NCBI RefSeq assembly: GCF_006715565.1
Contig: NZ_VFNL01000001.1
Location: 62,001-126,000, forward strand
Length of the DNA stretch: 64,000 nucleotides
Source of the DNA: Microbacterium sp. SLBN-154
Lineage (GTDB): Bacteria; Actinomycetota; Actinomycetes; Actinomycetales; Microbacteriaceae
Direction: 5' to 3'
The translations under genes were made by a program, and so were the position numbers. Positions 1 through 8,181 of this stretch are shown in pieces. Below the pieces are notes generated by a model that saw nothing but the letters and a program-made list of their open reading frames with translations, was not told where the DNA came from and ran no database searches. Numbering within the stretch: the stretch's first letter is position 1; each line of letters opens with the position of its first letter.

Positions 1-120
1 TTCCATGTCAACGGCCCGACTGTCGGGGCCCGCATGCCGGAGGTGGGTCTGACCTCGGTGCCGCTCGAACTGACGCCGGCGCGGCAGGAGCCTCGTCTGG
101 GTCAGATGGCGCGCGCGTAG
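1..120 (+). CDS. 3' end of an unidentified gene entering from the left edge
   Basis: Frame 1 is open from the first base to TAG at 118-120 (39 codons) with GC-rich third positions, so it could be the C-terminus of a gene that starts outside the window. The peptide ends in LGQMARA and matches no family I recognise. It overlaps by 19 bases the convergent small ORF at 102-224, so at most one or both short calls are real. Low confidence: 120 open bases at this GC content can occur by chance. Confidence 0.3.
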   Translation, partial: FHVNGPTVGARMPEVGLTSVPLELTPARQEPRLGQMARA

Positions 121-224
121 GTGCGGGCCGGCACGCGGCCGTACCCGTCGGTGACGGTGAGCGAGACCGCGCCGGCGATGGCGGCGACAGCGGTGGCAAC
201 GAGGAGCGTGAGGAAGACGACCAT
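102..224 (-). CDS. Small single-span membrane protein (40 aa)
   Basis: Forty codons from ATG (222-224) to TGA (102-104). Residues 2-23 are almost entirely V/L/A/I/F/G and would form one transmembrane helix; the tail (TDGYGRVPARTYARAI) is polar and basic, predicting a cytoplasmic C-terminus. A purine-rich AAAGGT lies just upstream of the ATG. It is divergent from the LysR gene at 356, a frequent arrangement for a regulator and its target. I do not recognise a function; the strong hydrophobic pattern is the main reason to call it. Confidence 0.45.
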   Translation of the reverse strand: MVVFLTLLVATAVAAIAGAVSLTVTDGYGRVPARTYARAI

Positions 225-343
225 GGTCGGACCTTTCAGACAGTGAACGTCGATGTACGACGAGCCCCGTTGCTCTTACTCGACCCTCTTATCGTCGACC
301 TTCTCATCTTTCAGCACAAGCGCACAGTTCTGCAACGTCGTTG

Positions 344-355
344 TAGCTTTGCTTC
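344..355 (+). promoter_or_regulatory. -10 element of a leaderless promoter for the LysR gene
   Basis: TAGCTT (344-349) fits the actinobacterial TAnnnT -10 consensus and is followed by exactly six bases before ATG 356, with no Shine-Dalgarno sequence. This predicts transcription starting on the A of the start codon. Confidence 0.5.
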
Positions 356-1276
356 ATGGATGTGCGTCGACTGGACCTTCTCCGCGAGCTGGCGGAACGC
401 GGCAGCATCACCGCCGTCGCCGCCGCCACGCACCGCACCCCTTCGGCGGTCTCGCAGCAGCTGAAGGTGCTCGAGCGCGAGGCCGGCCTCCCTCTCACCG
501 AGCGCGTCGGGCGCGGCATCCAGCTCACCAGCGCCGGCCACGCGCTCGCCCGCAGCGCCGGCGAAGTGGCCGTCGCACTCGAGCGCGCAACCGCCCTCTG
601 GGACGAGTTCCGCAATCACCCGAGCGGCGAGGTCCGCCTGGCCACCTTCCCCTCGGCGGGCCAGGTGCTTCTCCCACAGGTTCTGCAGGAGGTTTCGAGA
701 ACCCCCGGCTTGATCCTGGCGTGCGCGGACGGGGATCACGAGCTCCTGGACTTCCCCTCACTCACCGCCGACTTCGACATCGTGCTCGCGCACTCCCTGC
801 GCGGCGCACGGGCCTGGGGTGGGCGGGGTCTGCGCGTGGTCCCGCTCATGACCGAGGCGCTCGACATCGCCCTCCCCGCCGATCACCGCCTCGCCGGCCG
901 GAGCTACCTCACCGCCGGCGACGTCGTCGACGAACCGTGGATCGGGGTGCCGATCGGCTTCCCGTTCGAACGCATCCTCCACGACATCGAGGAGGCAGCC
1001 GGGCGGCAGGCGACGATCTTCCAGCGCATCAGCGATCTGCGAATGGTCGAAGCGTTCGTGGCCGCCGGACTCGGAGTCTCCCTCATCCCCCGCTCCACCT
1101 CGGGCGGGATCGACCCGAGTCGCGTGGTCCTCAAGCCCCTGCGCGGGGTGGACACCGAGCGAGACATCGTCGCGCTGCTTCGCCCCGACACCGCCGAGCG
1201 CCTCGCGGTGCGCACCGTCCTCTCCATCCTCCAGTCGAAGGCCGCCCAGATCGAAGCGGCACACGCCGCAGCCTGA
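356..1276 (+). CDS. LysR family transcriptional regulator
   Basis: 306-aa LysR-type regulator of normal family length. The N-terminal winged helix-turn-helix covers residues 1-60 (GSITAVAAATHRTPSAVSQQ with the recognition helix and LKVLEREAG following). Residues 90-300 form the periplasmic-binding-like effector domain, including the typical F-V-AAGLGVSLIPR segment. The start is chosen because ATG 356 lies six bases after a TAnnnT box and the HTH begins immediately. It is divergent from the 40-aa membrane protein and may control it; the effector is unknown. Confidence 0.9.
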   Translation: MDVRRLDLLRELAERGSITAVAAATHRTPSAVSQQLKVLEREAGLPLTERVGRGIQLTSAGHALARSAGEVAVALERATALWDEFRNHPSGEVRLATFPSAGQVLLPQVLQEVSRTPGLILACADGDHELLDFPSLTADFDIVLAHSLRGARAWGGRGLRVVPLMTEALDIALPADHRLAGRSYLTAGDVVDEPWIGVPIGFPFERILHDIEEAAGRQATIFQRISDLRMVEAFVAAGLGVSLIPRSTSGGIDPSRVVLKPLRGVDTERDIVALLRPDTAERLAVRTVLSILQSKAAQIEAAHAAA

Positions 1277-1308
1277 CTCCCCACGTCGGGTCACCAGGCG
1301 AAGGCGCG

Positions 1309-2289
1309 TCACCGGCGGTGGTCGACGACCTCGGGGAGTTCGCGCACCGGAACCACGACGATGTCCTGCACCTTCCAGTCCAGGTCGATGCAGGCCCGGC
1401 GGGCGTCCTCGAGGGTATCGAGCGACGGCGTCCTCCCCTTCCGTGGAACGACGAAGGCTTCGATGTGGAACACATGGCCCTCGTCGCGCACGCGGCTGCC
1501 CGCGTCATCCACCCACCTCAGGCTCCGGAGGTAGTCGTCGACGGCGATCGCCACCGGATGCGGCTTCTTGTCGTCGAAGGTGGTGGCGCGGGCGTCCATC
1601 AGGTCGGTCACTGCCGCCCCCATGTTGCGCAGACCATCCCAGAGGATGCTGGCGGCGATGAAGACGGCGGCGGCGCCGTCCAGCCACCAGATCCCGAGGC
1701 CGATGCCGGTGACACCGATGATGGATCCCACTGCGGTCATCCAGTCGGCCTTGTTCATGTCGGCGTCGGCATACAGCACTTTGTCGTGCAGCTCCTCAGC
1801 CAGGTGCATCTTGGCGCGACCGATGAACACCGGGGGGAGCGCGATCGCGGCCATGACGCCGATCATGAGCCAGCCGAGCCAGATCGTCAGGCCGAAGACC
1901 TCGACAGTTCCGATCGTCGGATGCTCGAGCAGGATGAGACCGAGCGCGGAGTCGACGATGAGGTACGTGCCCATCGTCGTCAGCGCGACCGCAGCCACGA
2001 GGTGTCCGATCGCGACCGAGCGGTGCTGACCGTAGGGATGCTTCGCGCTCGGGAGGGTGCGACTGACCCGCACCGCCACGAGGAAGGCGATCGGCGGCAG
2101 GAAGGAGAGAAGGTCCTCGATCCATGCGGCCTTCATCGCCTGCGAGTTGCCGAGGACCAGACCCACCAGGGTGACCGATACGACGAGGAACCCGATGGTG
2201 ATCCACTCGAGGCGGATCGCGCGCCGCAGCACCTCGCGCTGACGGTCGGGCAGCTCGGTGTGTCCGAACCGCACCGTCTGGCCGGTCAT
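1309..2289 (-). CDS. Cation diffusion facilitator (CDF) family transporter
   Basis: 326-aa inner-membrane protein with about six hydrophobic segments between residues 28 and 230, followed by a ~90-aa cytoplasmic domain, the CDF layout for divalent-metal/proton antiport. Acidic residues sit in the second helix (AWIEDLLSF, E58/D59) and near the fifth (DADMNKADWM), where CDF proteins bind metal; the canonical HxxxD pairs are altered, so the metal cannot be named. ATGA at 2286-2289 overlaps the stop of the upstream lipoprotein gene, indicating a two-gene operon with translational coupling. Confidence 0.85.
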   Translation of the reverse strand: MTGQTVRFGHTELPDRQREVLRRAIRLEWITIGFLVVSVTLVGLVLGNSQAMKAAWIEDLLSFLPPIAFLVAVRVSRTLPSAKHPYGQHRSVAIGHLVAAVALTTMGTYLIVDSALGLILLEHPTIGTVEVFGLTIWLGWLMIGVMAAIALPPVFIGRAKMHLAEELHDKVLYADADMNKADWMTAVGSIIGVTGIGLGIWWLDGAAAVFIAASILWDGLRNMGAAVTDLMDARATTFDDKKPHPVAIAVDDYLRSLRWVDDAGSRVRDEGHVFHIEAFVVPRKGRTPSLDTLEDARRACIDLDWKVQDIVVVPVRELPEVVDHRR

Positions 2290-2801
2290 CGGTCGCCCTG
2301 TTCGACGTAATCGGAGAGGAAGCGCTCGAGCTCAGAGAGGAAGGCGTTCTCACCCAGCGGGACGAGCATGACGAGCAGGTGCGTGCGCCCCTGGTCGTCG
2401 ACGACTTCGCGATACGCGCGGGTCACGCCCGCCTTATCGGTCCAGGGCGTCTGGTCGGTGATGCCGCCCGCCACGAGGTCGAGGGTCCCGCCCTCGAGAC
2501 CGCGCACGAGCGCCTCCTCCGGGCCGACGGTCCAGTCCACGTCGGCGTCGAGCGACGCGGCGAACGCGCGGATCGCGTCGGCCTCGTCGCCGTGCGGCTC
2601 GTCGCCTGCGACATCCATCAGGTCGCCGTTTGGTGTGACACCGGCGTGCAGCACGTCGCCCTGCACGTCGACCAGGGTGCCGTCGGGGTCGGCCGGCATG
2701 AGCGGCTGGCCGCACCCCGCGAGGAGCAGGATGACGCCGAGGAGGGCGCCTGCCAGAACCCCGCGTCTGCGCGGACGGGATCGATTGGTCACGACCTCCA
2801 T
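2286..2801 (-). CDS. Lipoprotein with a degenerate solute-binding-like domain
   Basis: Exported lipoprotein: basic N-terminus, hydrophobic stretch and lipobox LLAGC about 30 residues in. The mature part resembles the first half of SBP_bac_3 proteins (GTLVDVQG near the start, a D/E-rich segment, then LVRGLEGGTLDLVAGGI), but at roughly 140 residues it is much shorter than a full binding protein. The frame is open to ATG 2840; internal starts at 2810 and 2801 place the signal sequence better, and I chose 2801. It is the first gene of the operon with the CDF transporter, so a metal- or substrate-sensing role at the membrane is an inference. Confidence 0.7.
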   Translation of the reverse strand: MEVVTNRSRPRRRGVLAGALLGVILLLAGCGQPLMPADPDGTLVDVQGDVLHAGVTPNGDLMDVAGDEPHGDEADAIRAFAASLDADVDWTVGPEEALVRGLEGGTLDLVAGGITDQTPWTDKAGVTRAYREVVDDQGRTHLLVMLVPLGENAFLSELERFLSDYVEQGDR

Positions 2802-3077
2802 CGTCCGCATTCGCGAAGAGGACGTCAGGGGACTTGCCACGCGTCGCCGACGTGGCTAGAGGCCCGGAACGCGCCGGTCACCCGAGGAGGGATCGGAGCG
2901 TTCGGGCGTTGCGGGTTCGCCTCAGCCGTCGTATTCCCAAGCCCGCTCTCACGGCTCGCCCGCACGTGCGATTAGCGGTCACGCCGCGATTTGGCAAGGG
3001 GGATCTGCGTCCCCGCCATCCCTGCGTAGGAATGGCGATCACCCCGTTCGGATCGAGCGGGTCGGAAAGGAAGAGCG

Positions 3078-3818
3078 ATGTCGAACTACGACGACACGAG
3101 CGTGTCGGGACTGAACAGTGGCGGATCGATGGGCTCACCGAGCACCGTCGACACGGCCAAGCGCGAGGCATCGGATCTCGCGCACACCGCCGGCGGCCAG
3201 GCGAGAAGCGTCGTCGACACGGCGAAGCACGAAGCCTCGTCCGTCGTCCACGAGGCGAAGTACCAGACCAGAGACCTGTTCGCCCAGTCTCAGCAGGAGC
3301 TGAAGGATCAGGCCCGTACCCAGCAGCAGCGGGTGGCCGGCGGCCTCCGCACGGTCGGTGGCGACCTCCAGAGCATGGCCGACGGCGCAGCATCCGATTC
3401 TCTTGCTGCGGATCTGGTGCGCCAGGTGTCGACCCGGGTGTCGCTGGCGTCGGATTGGCTCAGCGAGCGAGAGCCGGCCGATGTGCTGAACGAGGTCAAG
3501 CGCTTCGCCAGGCGCCGCCCGGGTGTGTTCATCCTGAGCGCGGCGATCGCCGGCGTGGTGGTGGGCCGCCTCACCAGGGCACTCGCGACCAATGCGGCCG
3601 AGTCTAAGAAGTCGGATGCCGCTCCAGCGGTCGGTGCACCGACCGCGCAGCCGGCGGGTGACGCGGCGCTCACGACGCCGCCGGTCGGCAGCGCCGAAGA
3701 GGAGCTGTCGGTCGCGGAGGAGACTCCGATCTACGCGCAGTCGACGGCAGGTGCGACAGCGCCGACAGCTGCCCCGTCGATGAGGGAGGACGGCGATGAG
3801 CGGCCCTACTCCGTCTGA
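3078..3818 (+). CDS. Hypothetical membrane-associated protein with Lys/Ala-rich amphipathic repeats
   Basis: 246 aa, preceded by GGAAAGGAAG six bases before ATG. Residues 20-90 contain repeated amphipathic segments (VDTAKREASDLAH, VDTAKHEASSVVH) like LEA-type or apolipophorin-like helices; residues 155-175 (GVFILSAAIAGVVVGRLT) form one membrane span; the C-terminal 70 residues are Ala/Thr/Pro-rich and disordered. The next gene begins at 3796 inside this one, and a third overlaps that, forming a three-gene operon that resembles the YtxH/DUF883-type, phage_holin_3_6 and DUF3618 sets common in actinobacteria. Likely an envelope-stress function. Confidence 0.75.
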   Translation: MSNYDDTSVSGLNSGGSMGSPSTVDTAKREASDLAHTAGGQARSVVDTAKHEASSVVHEAKYQTRDLFAQSQQELKDQARTQQQRVAGGLRTVGGDLQSMADGAASDSLAADLVRQVSTRVSLASDWLSEREPADVLNEVKRFARRRPGVFILSAAIAGVVVGRLTRALATNAAESKKSDAAPAVGAPTAQPAGDAALTTPPVGSAEEELSVAEETPIYAQSTAGATAPTAAPSMREDGDERPYSV

Positions 3819-4209
3819 GCAGAAAGCGGCCACGACATCGCTCGGCGACCTGCTGGGCGAGGTGACGAGAGACCTGTCGACGCTGATGCGTCAGGAAGTG
3901 GCCCTGGCCAAAGCCGAGCTGAAGGAGTCAGCCGGCAAGACCGCCAAGGGAGCGGGTGAGCTGGGCGGCGCTGCGTACGCCGCGATGATGGCGATCTTCT
4001 TCCTGTCGGTGGCGCTGTGGTGGGCGCTCTCGCTGCTCGTCGACGGAGGCTGGGCGGCCGTGATCGTCGCGGTGATCTGGGCGGCCATCGCGCTGGTCTT
4101 GTTCGCCGTCGGACGCGGCGAGATGAAGAAGGTCCAGGGTGCTCCGCAGACCGTGGAGACCCTGAAGGAGATCCCGGAAACGCTGAGAAGGAATGAGGAG
4201 AACCGATGA
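3796..4209 (+). CDS. Phage holin family / DUF1469-type membrane protein
   Basis: 137 aa. An N-terminal amphipathic helix (LGEVTRDLSTLMRQEVALAK) is the hallmark of the phage_holin_3_6 (DUF1469) family, followed by two membrane helices at about residues 55-75 and 80-102 with a short turn between, and a charged tail. Despite the family name these proteins are chromosomal and not linked to lysis; E. coli YqjE is a relative. The gene overlaps its upstream neighbour by 23 bases and the downstream DUF3618 gene by ATGA, so the three are translationally coupled. Confidence 0.85.
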   Translation: MSGPTPSEQKAATTSLGDLLGEVTRDLSTLMRQEVALAKAELKESAGKTAKGAGELGGAAYAAMMAIFFLSVALWWALSLLVDGGWAAVIVAVIWAAIALVLFAVGRGEMKKVQGAPQTVETLKEIPETLRRNEENR

Positions 4210-4766
4210 GCGATTCACCGGAAGCGATCCGCGCCGACATCGAGCGCACGAGGCGCGAGCTCGGCGGCGACGTCGACGCCTTGGCCGACAAGGTGTCGCC
4301 GGCCAAGATCATGGAACGACGCACGAGCGCGGTCAAGGACGCCGTCGGGTCGGTGCGCGATCGCATCATGGGAGCCGCGGATGATGCCGGCTCGACCCTG
4401 TCGGACGCGGGCGGGGCGATCGGGTCGGCGACCCACCGCGCCGCGGCGAAGGCCGAAGGAAATCCGTTGGCGGTAGGCCTCATCGCGTTCGGCGCGGGAC
4501 TCCTGGCGGCGTCGCTGGTCCCGGCGTCGTCGAAGGAGAAAGAGCTCGCCCACACCGTCAAAGAGAAGGCGCAGCCGCTCGTCGACGAGGTGACCGAGGT
4601 CGCCAAGGACGCGGGGGCACACCTGCGCGAGCCGGCCAAGGAGGCGGCAGCCGCGGTGAAGGAATCCGCTGCCGAATCGGTGGGCGCCGTGAAGGACGAG
4701 ACCGCTTCTGCAATGGCGGAAGTCAAGGACCAGGCTGACGTGTCCCGCCAACACATGGCGGACTGA
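4206..4766 (+). CDS. DUF3618 domain protein
   Basis: 186 aa. The N-terminal segment SPEAIRADIERTRRELGGDV with the following DALADKVSPAKIM is the DUF3618 signature. A hydrophobic stretch near residues 90-110 (AVGLIAFGAGLLAASLV) probably anchors it in the membrane. The C-terminal 75 residues are K/E/A-rich heptad-like repeats (VKEKAQPLVDEVTEVAKDAG) predicting long helices. Third gene of the envelope-stress-like operon; no enzymatic motif is visible. Confidence 0.85.
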   Translation: MSDSPEAIRADIERTRRELGGDVDALADKVSPAKIMERRTSAVKDAVGSVRDRIMGAADDAGSTLSDAGGAIGSATHRAAAKAEGNPLAVGLIAFGAGLLAASLVPASSKEKELAHTVKEKAQPLVDEVTEVAKDAGAHLREPAKEAAAAVKESAAESVGAVKDETASAMAEVKDQADVSRQHMAD

Positions 4767-4837
4767 GGCCGACGACAACCCGGATGGTGCCGGGAACAAC
4801 CGACCCGGCAGCATCCGTCGTCAAGGAGATGAGGATA

Positions 4838-5176
4838 TTGCGACGACTTCACTACTCAGGGGGTTACGTGCTGACCTCGGACGAGGTGAGCAAGGCCTTA
4901 TTGCGCTACGCCCGAGCGCTTGCCGACACCCACACATCGGATGTCGTATCGATCCCCGTCCTTGAAGAAGGCGGGTCACGCGGGTCGGCCCACTTTCTGA
5001 TAGGTCCGGCAAGCCAGCTGTACTCGACCCCGGTTGCGGAGCCGATCGTCGAAATCGACGATCCCGAGCTCGTCGAGGAGCTTCAGCGGCGTACCCGCCG
5101 TCTGCAGCCATCCGTCGCGGAATGGCCGGACATGATGCATGACGACGATATGGGGTACGGCGAGGACGACTTCTGA
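4838..5176 (+). CDS. Small conserved hypothetical protein (112 aa)
   Basis: The frame is open from ATG 4784, but AAGGAG at 4823-4828 sits nine bases before TTG 4838, and the protein then begins MRRLHYSGG, typical for this actinobacterial family; ATG 4829 would be only one base from the SD. The protein has a compact alpha/beta pattern (VLTSDEVSKALLRYARALAD, then VVSIPVLEEGG) and an acidic C-terminus (DDDMGYGEDDF). It may be a nucleotide- or protein-binding adaptor, but no function can be assigned. It precedes two other tiny lineage-specific genes. Confidence 0.7.
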   Translation: MRRLHYSGGYVLTSDEVSKALLRYARALADTHTSDVVSIPVLEEGGSRGSAHFLIGPASQLYSTPVAEPIVEIDDPELVEELQRRTRRLQPSVAEWPDMMHDDDMGYGEDDF

Positions 5177-5295
5177 CGAGCCCGTCCGTAGCATCCTCGG
5201 TGCTCGCCGGTCAAGCATGTTGCCACGGCATCGCTCGGAGTTCAGCGTGGGGAGCACCCCCCAACCCGACGAACACCGAACCCAGGAGGTGCCCG

Positions 5296-5628
5296 GTGGG
5301 AAAATTCATCTATGACGGCCTCGTCAAGGTCGACTTCGAGGATCGTCTCCTTCTGCATCTGCAGATGGTGATCGCTGCCAAGCTCCGGCGGGGCGAGGCG
5401 TTCAATTTCACTTGGAAGGACGACAGCAGCATCGGCGACGGGCGCACGACCGTATGGGTCCACCCGCGGTGCTCGATCGTATACAAGTTCTACGGCAGCC
5501 GTCGGCCTGCGATCAACCGCGCATGGATCGAGGCGCTTGCCTACACGGCCAATGCGCCGACGGGGCTGTACATCGTTCCCGAACCCCAGACCGACCAGCT
5601 CCGGCTCGACGAGGCAGGAACCATCTGA
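5296..5628 (+). CDS. DUF7882-type protein, often mislabelled ATP-dependent DNA ligase (110 aa)
   Basis: Start GTG 5296 is set by AGGAGG at 5284-5289. The sequence GKFIYDGLVKVDFEDRLL, with FTWKDDSSIGDGRTTVWVHP in the middle and NRAWIEALAYTANAPTGLY near the end, matches a small family I know from Microbacteriaceae that databases frequently annotate as DNA ligase; at 110 residues without a lysine-adenylation motif it cannot be a complete ligase. The stop overlaps the start of the next gene by one base, so both are cotranslated. Function unknown. Confidence 0.8.
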   Translation: MGKFIYDGLVKVDFEDRLLLHLQMVIAAKLRRGEAFNFTWKDDSSIGDGRTTVWVHPRCSIVYKFYGSRRPAINRAWIEALAYTANAPTGLYIVPEPQTDQLRLDEAGTI

Positions 5629-5873
5629 TGAAACGGATCGACCTCATCTACGGCGGGCAGCTCTTCAGCGTCGGCGGTCGCACCACCCAGGATCTGACTC
5701 GGGAGATCTCGCAGGCCGTGGCCGACGGCGGCGGGTGGCTGACCGCCAATGACGGCGAGGGCGAGCGGCGAGAAGCACTCCTTTTCATCGGCCCCGGCAT
5801 CCCGATCGCCGTGGTGCCGATTCCCGATCCACCGGAGGAGGCTGATGCGACGGTGACGAGTCTGGGGTCGTGA
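5628..5873 (+). CDS. Small hypothetical protein cotranslated with the DUF7882 gene (81 aa)
   Basis: ATG 5628 shares its A with the TGA of the preceding gene. The 81-residue product starts MKRIDLIYGGQLFSVGGR and looks like a small beta-rich fold with an acidic, proline-containing tail. No domain is recognised. Its coupling to the DUF7882 gene suggests the two act together. Confidence 0.75.
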   Translation: MKRIDLIYGGQLFSVGGRTTQDLTREISQAVADGGGWLTANDGEGERREALLFIGPGIPIAVVPIPDPPEEADATVTSLGS

Positions 5874-5903
5874 TCCGGCAGCCGCCATGGTTGGGGGATC
5901 GCT

Positions 5904-5909
5904 TAGGGT
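5904..5909 (+). promoter_or_regulatory. -10 box of a leaderless pdxH promoter
   Basis: TAGGGT is followed by seven bases and then GTG 5917, with no ribosome binding site in between. Confidence 0.4.
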
Positions 5910-5916
5910 CGGTGCT

Positions 5917-6564
5917 GTGACCGACCCGCTCGCCCGACACACGGATTACGGCGCCGAGAGCCTGAAGGAATCGGATGTCGCGGACGATCCGATCGTGCAG
6001 TTCTCAGCCTGGTTGGAGGATGCCGCGACGCGCGGTGTCTACGAGCCGAACGCGATGGTGCTCGGCACCGTTGACGCCGACGGCACACCGTCGAGCCGGA
6101 CCGTGCTGCTGCGCGCCGTGGATGCCGACGGCTTCGTGTTCTACACCGACCGGTCGTCGAGGAAGGGGCGGGCGCTCGCAGCTCACCCCGTGGCGACCCT
6201 CCTCTTCCCCTGGTACACGCTGCACCGGCAGGTGAACGTCACCGGCGAGGTGGCGGCTGTCGACGACGCGGAGTCGGACGCCTATTGGGCGTCGCGGCCG
6301 CACGGGTCGCGCGTGGCGGGAACGGCGAGCGCGCAGTCGCAGTCGATCGGATCGCGCGCCGAGCTCGACGCGCGCGTGGCGGAGGTCGAGGCGGCCTTCC
6401 CCGAGGGGCGCGAGGTGCCTCGTCCCGCGCGTTGGGGCGGCTACCGGCTGCGCCCTCGACGGATCGAGTTCTGGCAGGGCCGCACGTCGCGCCTCCACGA
6501 CCGGCTGGTTTTCACCCGTGACGAATCCCGTGGTGACTGGAGCGTCGAACGACTGCAGCCATAG
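5917..6564 (+). CDS. pdxH: Pyridoxamine 5'-phosphate oxidase
   Basis: 215 aa, FMN-dependent oxidation of pyridoxamine/pyridoxine phosphate to pyridoxal 5'-phosphate. Family signatures are present in order: NAMVLGTVDADGTPSSRTVLL (FMN site), FYTDRSSRKGRAL, a central RQVNVTGEVAAV strand, SRPHGSRVAGTASAQSQSI (FMN/PLP), and the C-terminal PARWGGYRLRPRRIEFWQG, RLHDR motif. I prefer GTG 5917 over upstream ATG 5887 because it follows a TAnnnT box and begins directly with the conserved DPLARHTDYG segment. Supplies cofactor for the many PLP enzymes in this window. Confidence 0.93.
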   Translation: MTDPLARHTDYGAESLKESDVADDPIVQFSAWLEDAATRGVYEPNAMVLGTVDADGTPSSRTVLLRAVDADGFVFYTDRSSRKGRALAAHPVATLLFPWYTLHRQVNVTGEVAAVDDAESDAYWASRPHGSRVAGTASAQSQSIGSRAELDARVAEVEAAFPEGREVPRPARWGGYRLRPRRIEFWQGRTSRLHDRLVFTRDESRGDWSVERLQP

Positions 6565-6643
6565 CGCCGACGCCGGCGGCACGTCTGCCGGCCGGGCCGC
6601 CCGATCGCTCACTCGAGCTGACGCGGTCCCTGACGCAACGACC

Positions 6644-7171
6644 TCAGGAGTTGATCTGCTCCACGATGTCGTCGGCTGACTCTTCGATCGCCTTGCGAAG
6701 CCGGTCGTAGTCGTCGGAGTCGATGGCCTTGCTGATGCGCTTGTCGGAGCGCACCAGGGCTTTCTCGACGCGATCGGCCCACTTGTCGTCGACGACGGCG
6801 ATGACGGCTGACGTCCCGGGGCTGAGGTACTCGTCGACGTCGACGCCGAACTGCTTCTCCTCGCGGTTCTTCTTGATCTTCCCCAGGATCGCTCCGATTC
6901 CCGCGCCCACCGCCGTGGCGGCGAGCAGAGGGGGAGCGAACAGGCCCACGACGACTCCCGCACCGGCGCCGATCGCCGCGCCTCGGCCGACCGACTTGTC
7001 GCCGTGCTCTTTCACCTGGACCTTGCCGTCTTCGTCACGGGTGAGGACCACGGCGCCGATGATCTCGTAGCCCCCGGAGTCCTGACCGCTTCGCAGCGCC
7101 TGATAGTCCTCCGATGCTTGCGCGGTGTCGTCGTACGATCCGACGACCAGTGCGAGGTTCTTCGTGCTCAT
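6644..7171 (-). CDS. DUF1269 / general-stress-protein-17M-like membrane protein
   Basis: 175 aa. The N-terminal half has the ferredoxin-like pattern of this family (ALVVGSYDDTAQASEDYQAL); residues 67-96 form a glycine-rich hydrophobic hairpin (GAAIGAGAGVVVGLFAPPLL) typical of two tightly packed membrane helices; the C-terminal part (SAVIAVVDDKWADRVEKAL) repeats the fold. These proteins are induced by general stress and have no known enzyme activity. It is monocistronic, with GAGAAGC as a possible ribosome binding site. Confidence 0.8.
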   Translation of the reverse strand: MSTKNLALVVGSYDDTAQASEDYQALRSGQDSGGYEIIGAVVLTRDEDGKVQVKEHGDKSVGRGAAIGAGAGVVVGLFAPPLLAATAVGAGIGAILGKIKKNREEKQFGVDVDEYLSPGTSAVIAVVDDKWADRVEKALVRSDKRISKAIDSDDYDRLRKAIEESADDIVEQINS

Positions 7172-7380
7172 CGCTTCTCCTTCGATCGATCTCCGAGGCA
7201 GCCATCCACCGACCGGTGGTGTGGCGCTGAGGACGAAGCGACGCTACGACCCGGCCGGTGCCGTCGCCTCACCCTCGAAGGATGAAGTCGCGTCTCCGTG
7301 ACTCCAGGCGGGTGCGCGTTCCCCCCGGCGCCCTCCGTCACCAGAAAACCTCCTCTGGTCGAGATCCCCGAGACATTTCT

Positions 7381-7435
7381 TGCAGCCTCTGCATAGTTTT
7401 CTGCAGTTCATATGCGCTAGTCTGCAGTCACTGCA
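7381..7435 (+). promoter_or_regulatory. Tandem TGCAG-N3-CTGCA palindromes before the ABC exporter operon
   Basis: Two dyads of identical form, TGCAGCCTCTGCA (7381-7393) and TGCAGTCACTGCA (7423-7435), lie 42 bp apart centre to centre (four helical turns) with an extra CTGCAG (7401-7406) between them. They sit 27-81 bases before the ATP-binding protein gene. The TetR gene at the end of the operon is the obvious candidate ligand. Confidence 0.6.
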
Positions 7436-7461
7436 TGTTACAGACAGGAAGGCAGGTTGCC

Positions 7462-8181
7462 ATGACACAAGCGGATGGCGCCGGCGCGCAGCCGGCGGTC
7501 CTCAGGGCGAGATCCTTGACCCGGACGTATGGGAAGGGGGAGTCGGCGTTCACCGCGCTGCGCGGTGTCGATCTGAGCGTGGAACGCGGCCGCTCGGTCG
7601 CGATCGTCGGGAAGTCAGGGTCGGGCAAGTCGACGCTGATGCACCTGCTGGCGCTCCTGGACAAACCGACCATCGGTGATGTCGAGGTGGAAGGCCGTCC
7701 CGCCTCACGGTTGCGGGCGGGTGAGCTGAACCCGCTGCGGAACAAGACGTTCGGGTTCGTGTTCCAGCAGTTCTTCCTCACGGCCGGCCAGACGGTGTTC
7801 GAGAACGTGAGCCTGCCGCTCGTGATCGCCGGAATGCCCGCGGCCGAGCGGCGCGAGCGCACGATGGCCTCTCTCGAGGCGCTCGGCCTTGCCGACAAGG
7901 CCAAGAACCGCGCCAACGACCTCTCGGGCGGACAGAAGCAGCGCGTGGTGATCGCCCGCGCCCTCGTGAACGACCCGTCGGTGATCTTCGCCGACGAGCC
8001 CACCGGGAACCTCGACACCGCGACGGGGGCCCAGGTCGAAGACATCCTGTTCGGTCTTCAGCGTGAGCGCGGCATCACCCTCGTCGTGGTCACCCACGAC
8101 CCCGACCTCGCCGCGCGCTGCGACAGCGCCGTGACGATCGCCGACGGACAGATCGTCGCCCGAACGGGGGTGGCGGCATGA
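7462..8181 (+). CDS. ABC transporter ATP-binding protein (MacB/LolD type)
   Basis: 239 aa from ATG 7462, chosen over upstream ATG 7258 because AGGAAGG lies nine bases before it. Walker A is GKSGSGKST (residues 50-58), Q-loop FVFQQFF, signature LSGGQKQRV, Walker B VIFADEP and switch His in VVTHD are all intact. The [20 protein letters not shown] start is typical of the MacB/LolD subfamily that works with FtsX-like permeases. ATGA overlap with the permease gene shows coupling. Likely exports a peptide, antibiotic or lipid. Confidence 0.92.
   Translation: MTQADGAGAQPAVLRARSLTRTYGKGESAFTALRGVDLSVERGRSVAIVGKSGSGKSTLMHLLALLDKPTIGDVEVEGRPASRLRAGELNPLRNKTFGFVFQQFFLTAGQTVFENVSLPLVIAGMPAAERRERTMASLEALGLADKAKNRANDLSGGQKQRVVIARALVNDPSVIFADEPTGNLDTATGAQVEDILFGLQRERGITLVVVTHDPDLAARCDSAVTIADGQIVARTGVAA

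Noticed and set aside
253..2310. 685-codon plus-strand frame covering the LysR and CDF genes
   Set aside because: Arg/His/Pro-rich shadow frame; the LysR gene in another frame and the CDF gene on the other strand have full domain evidence.
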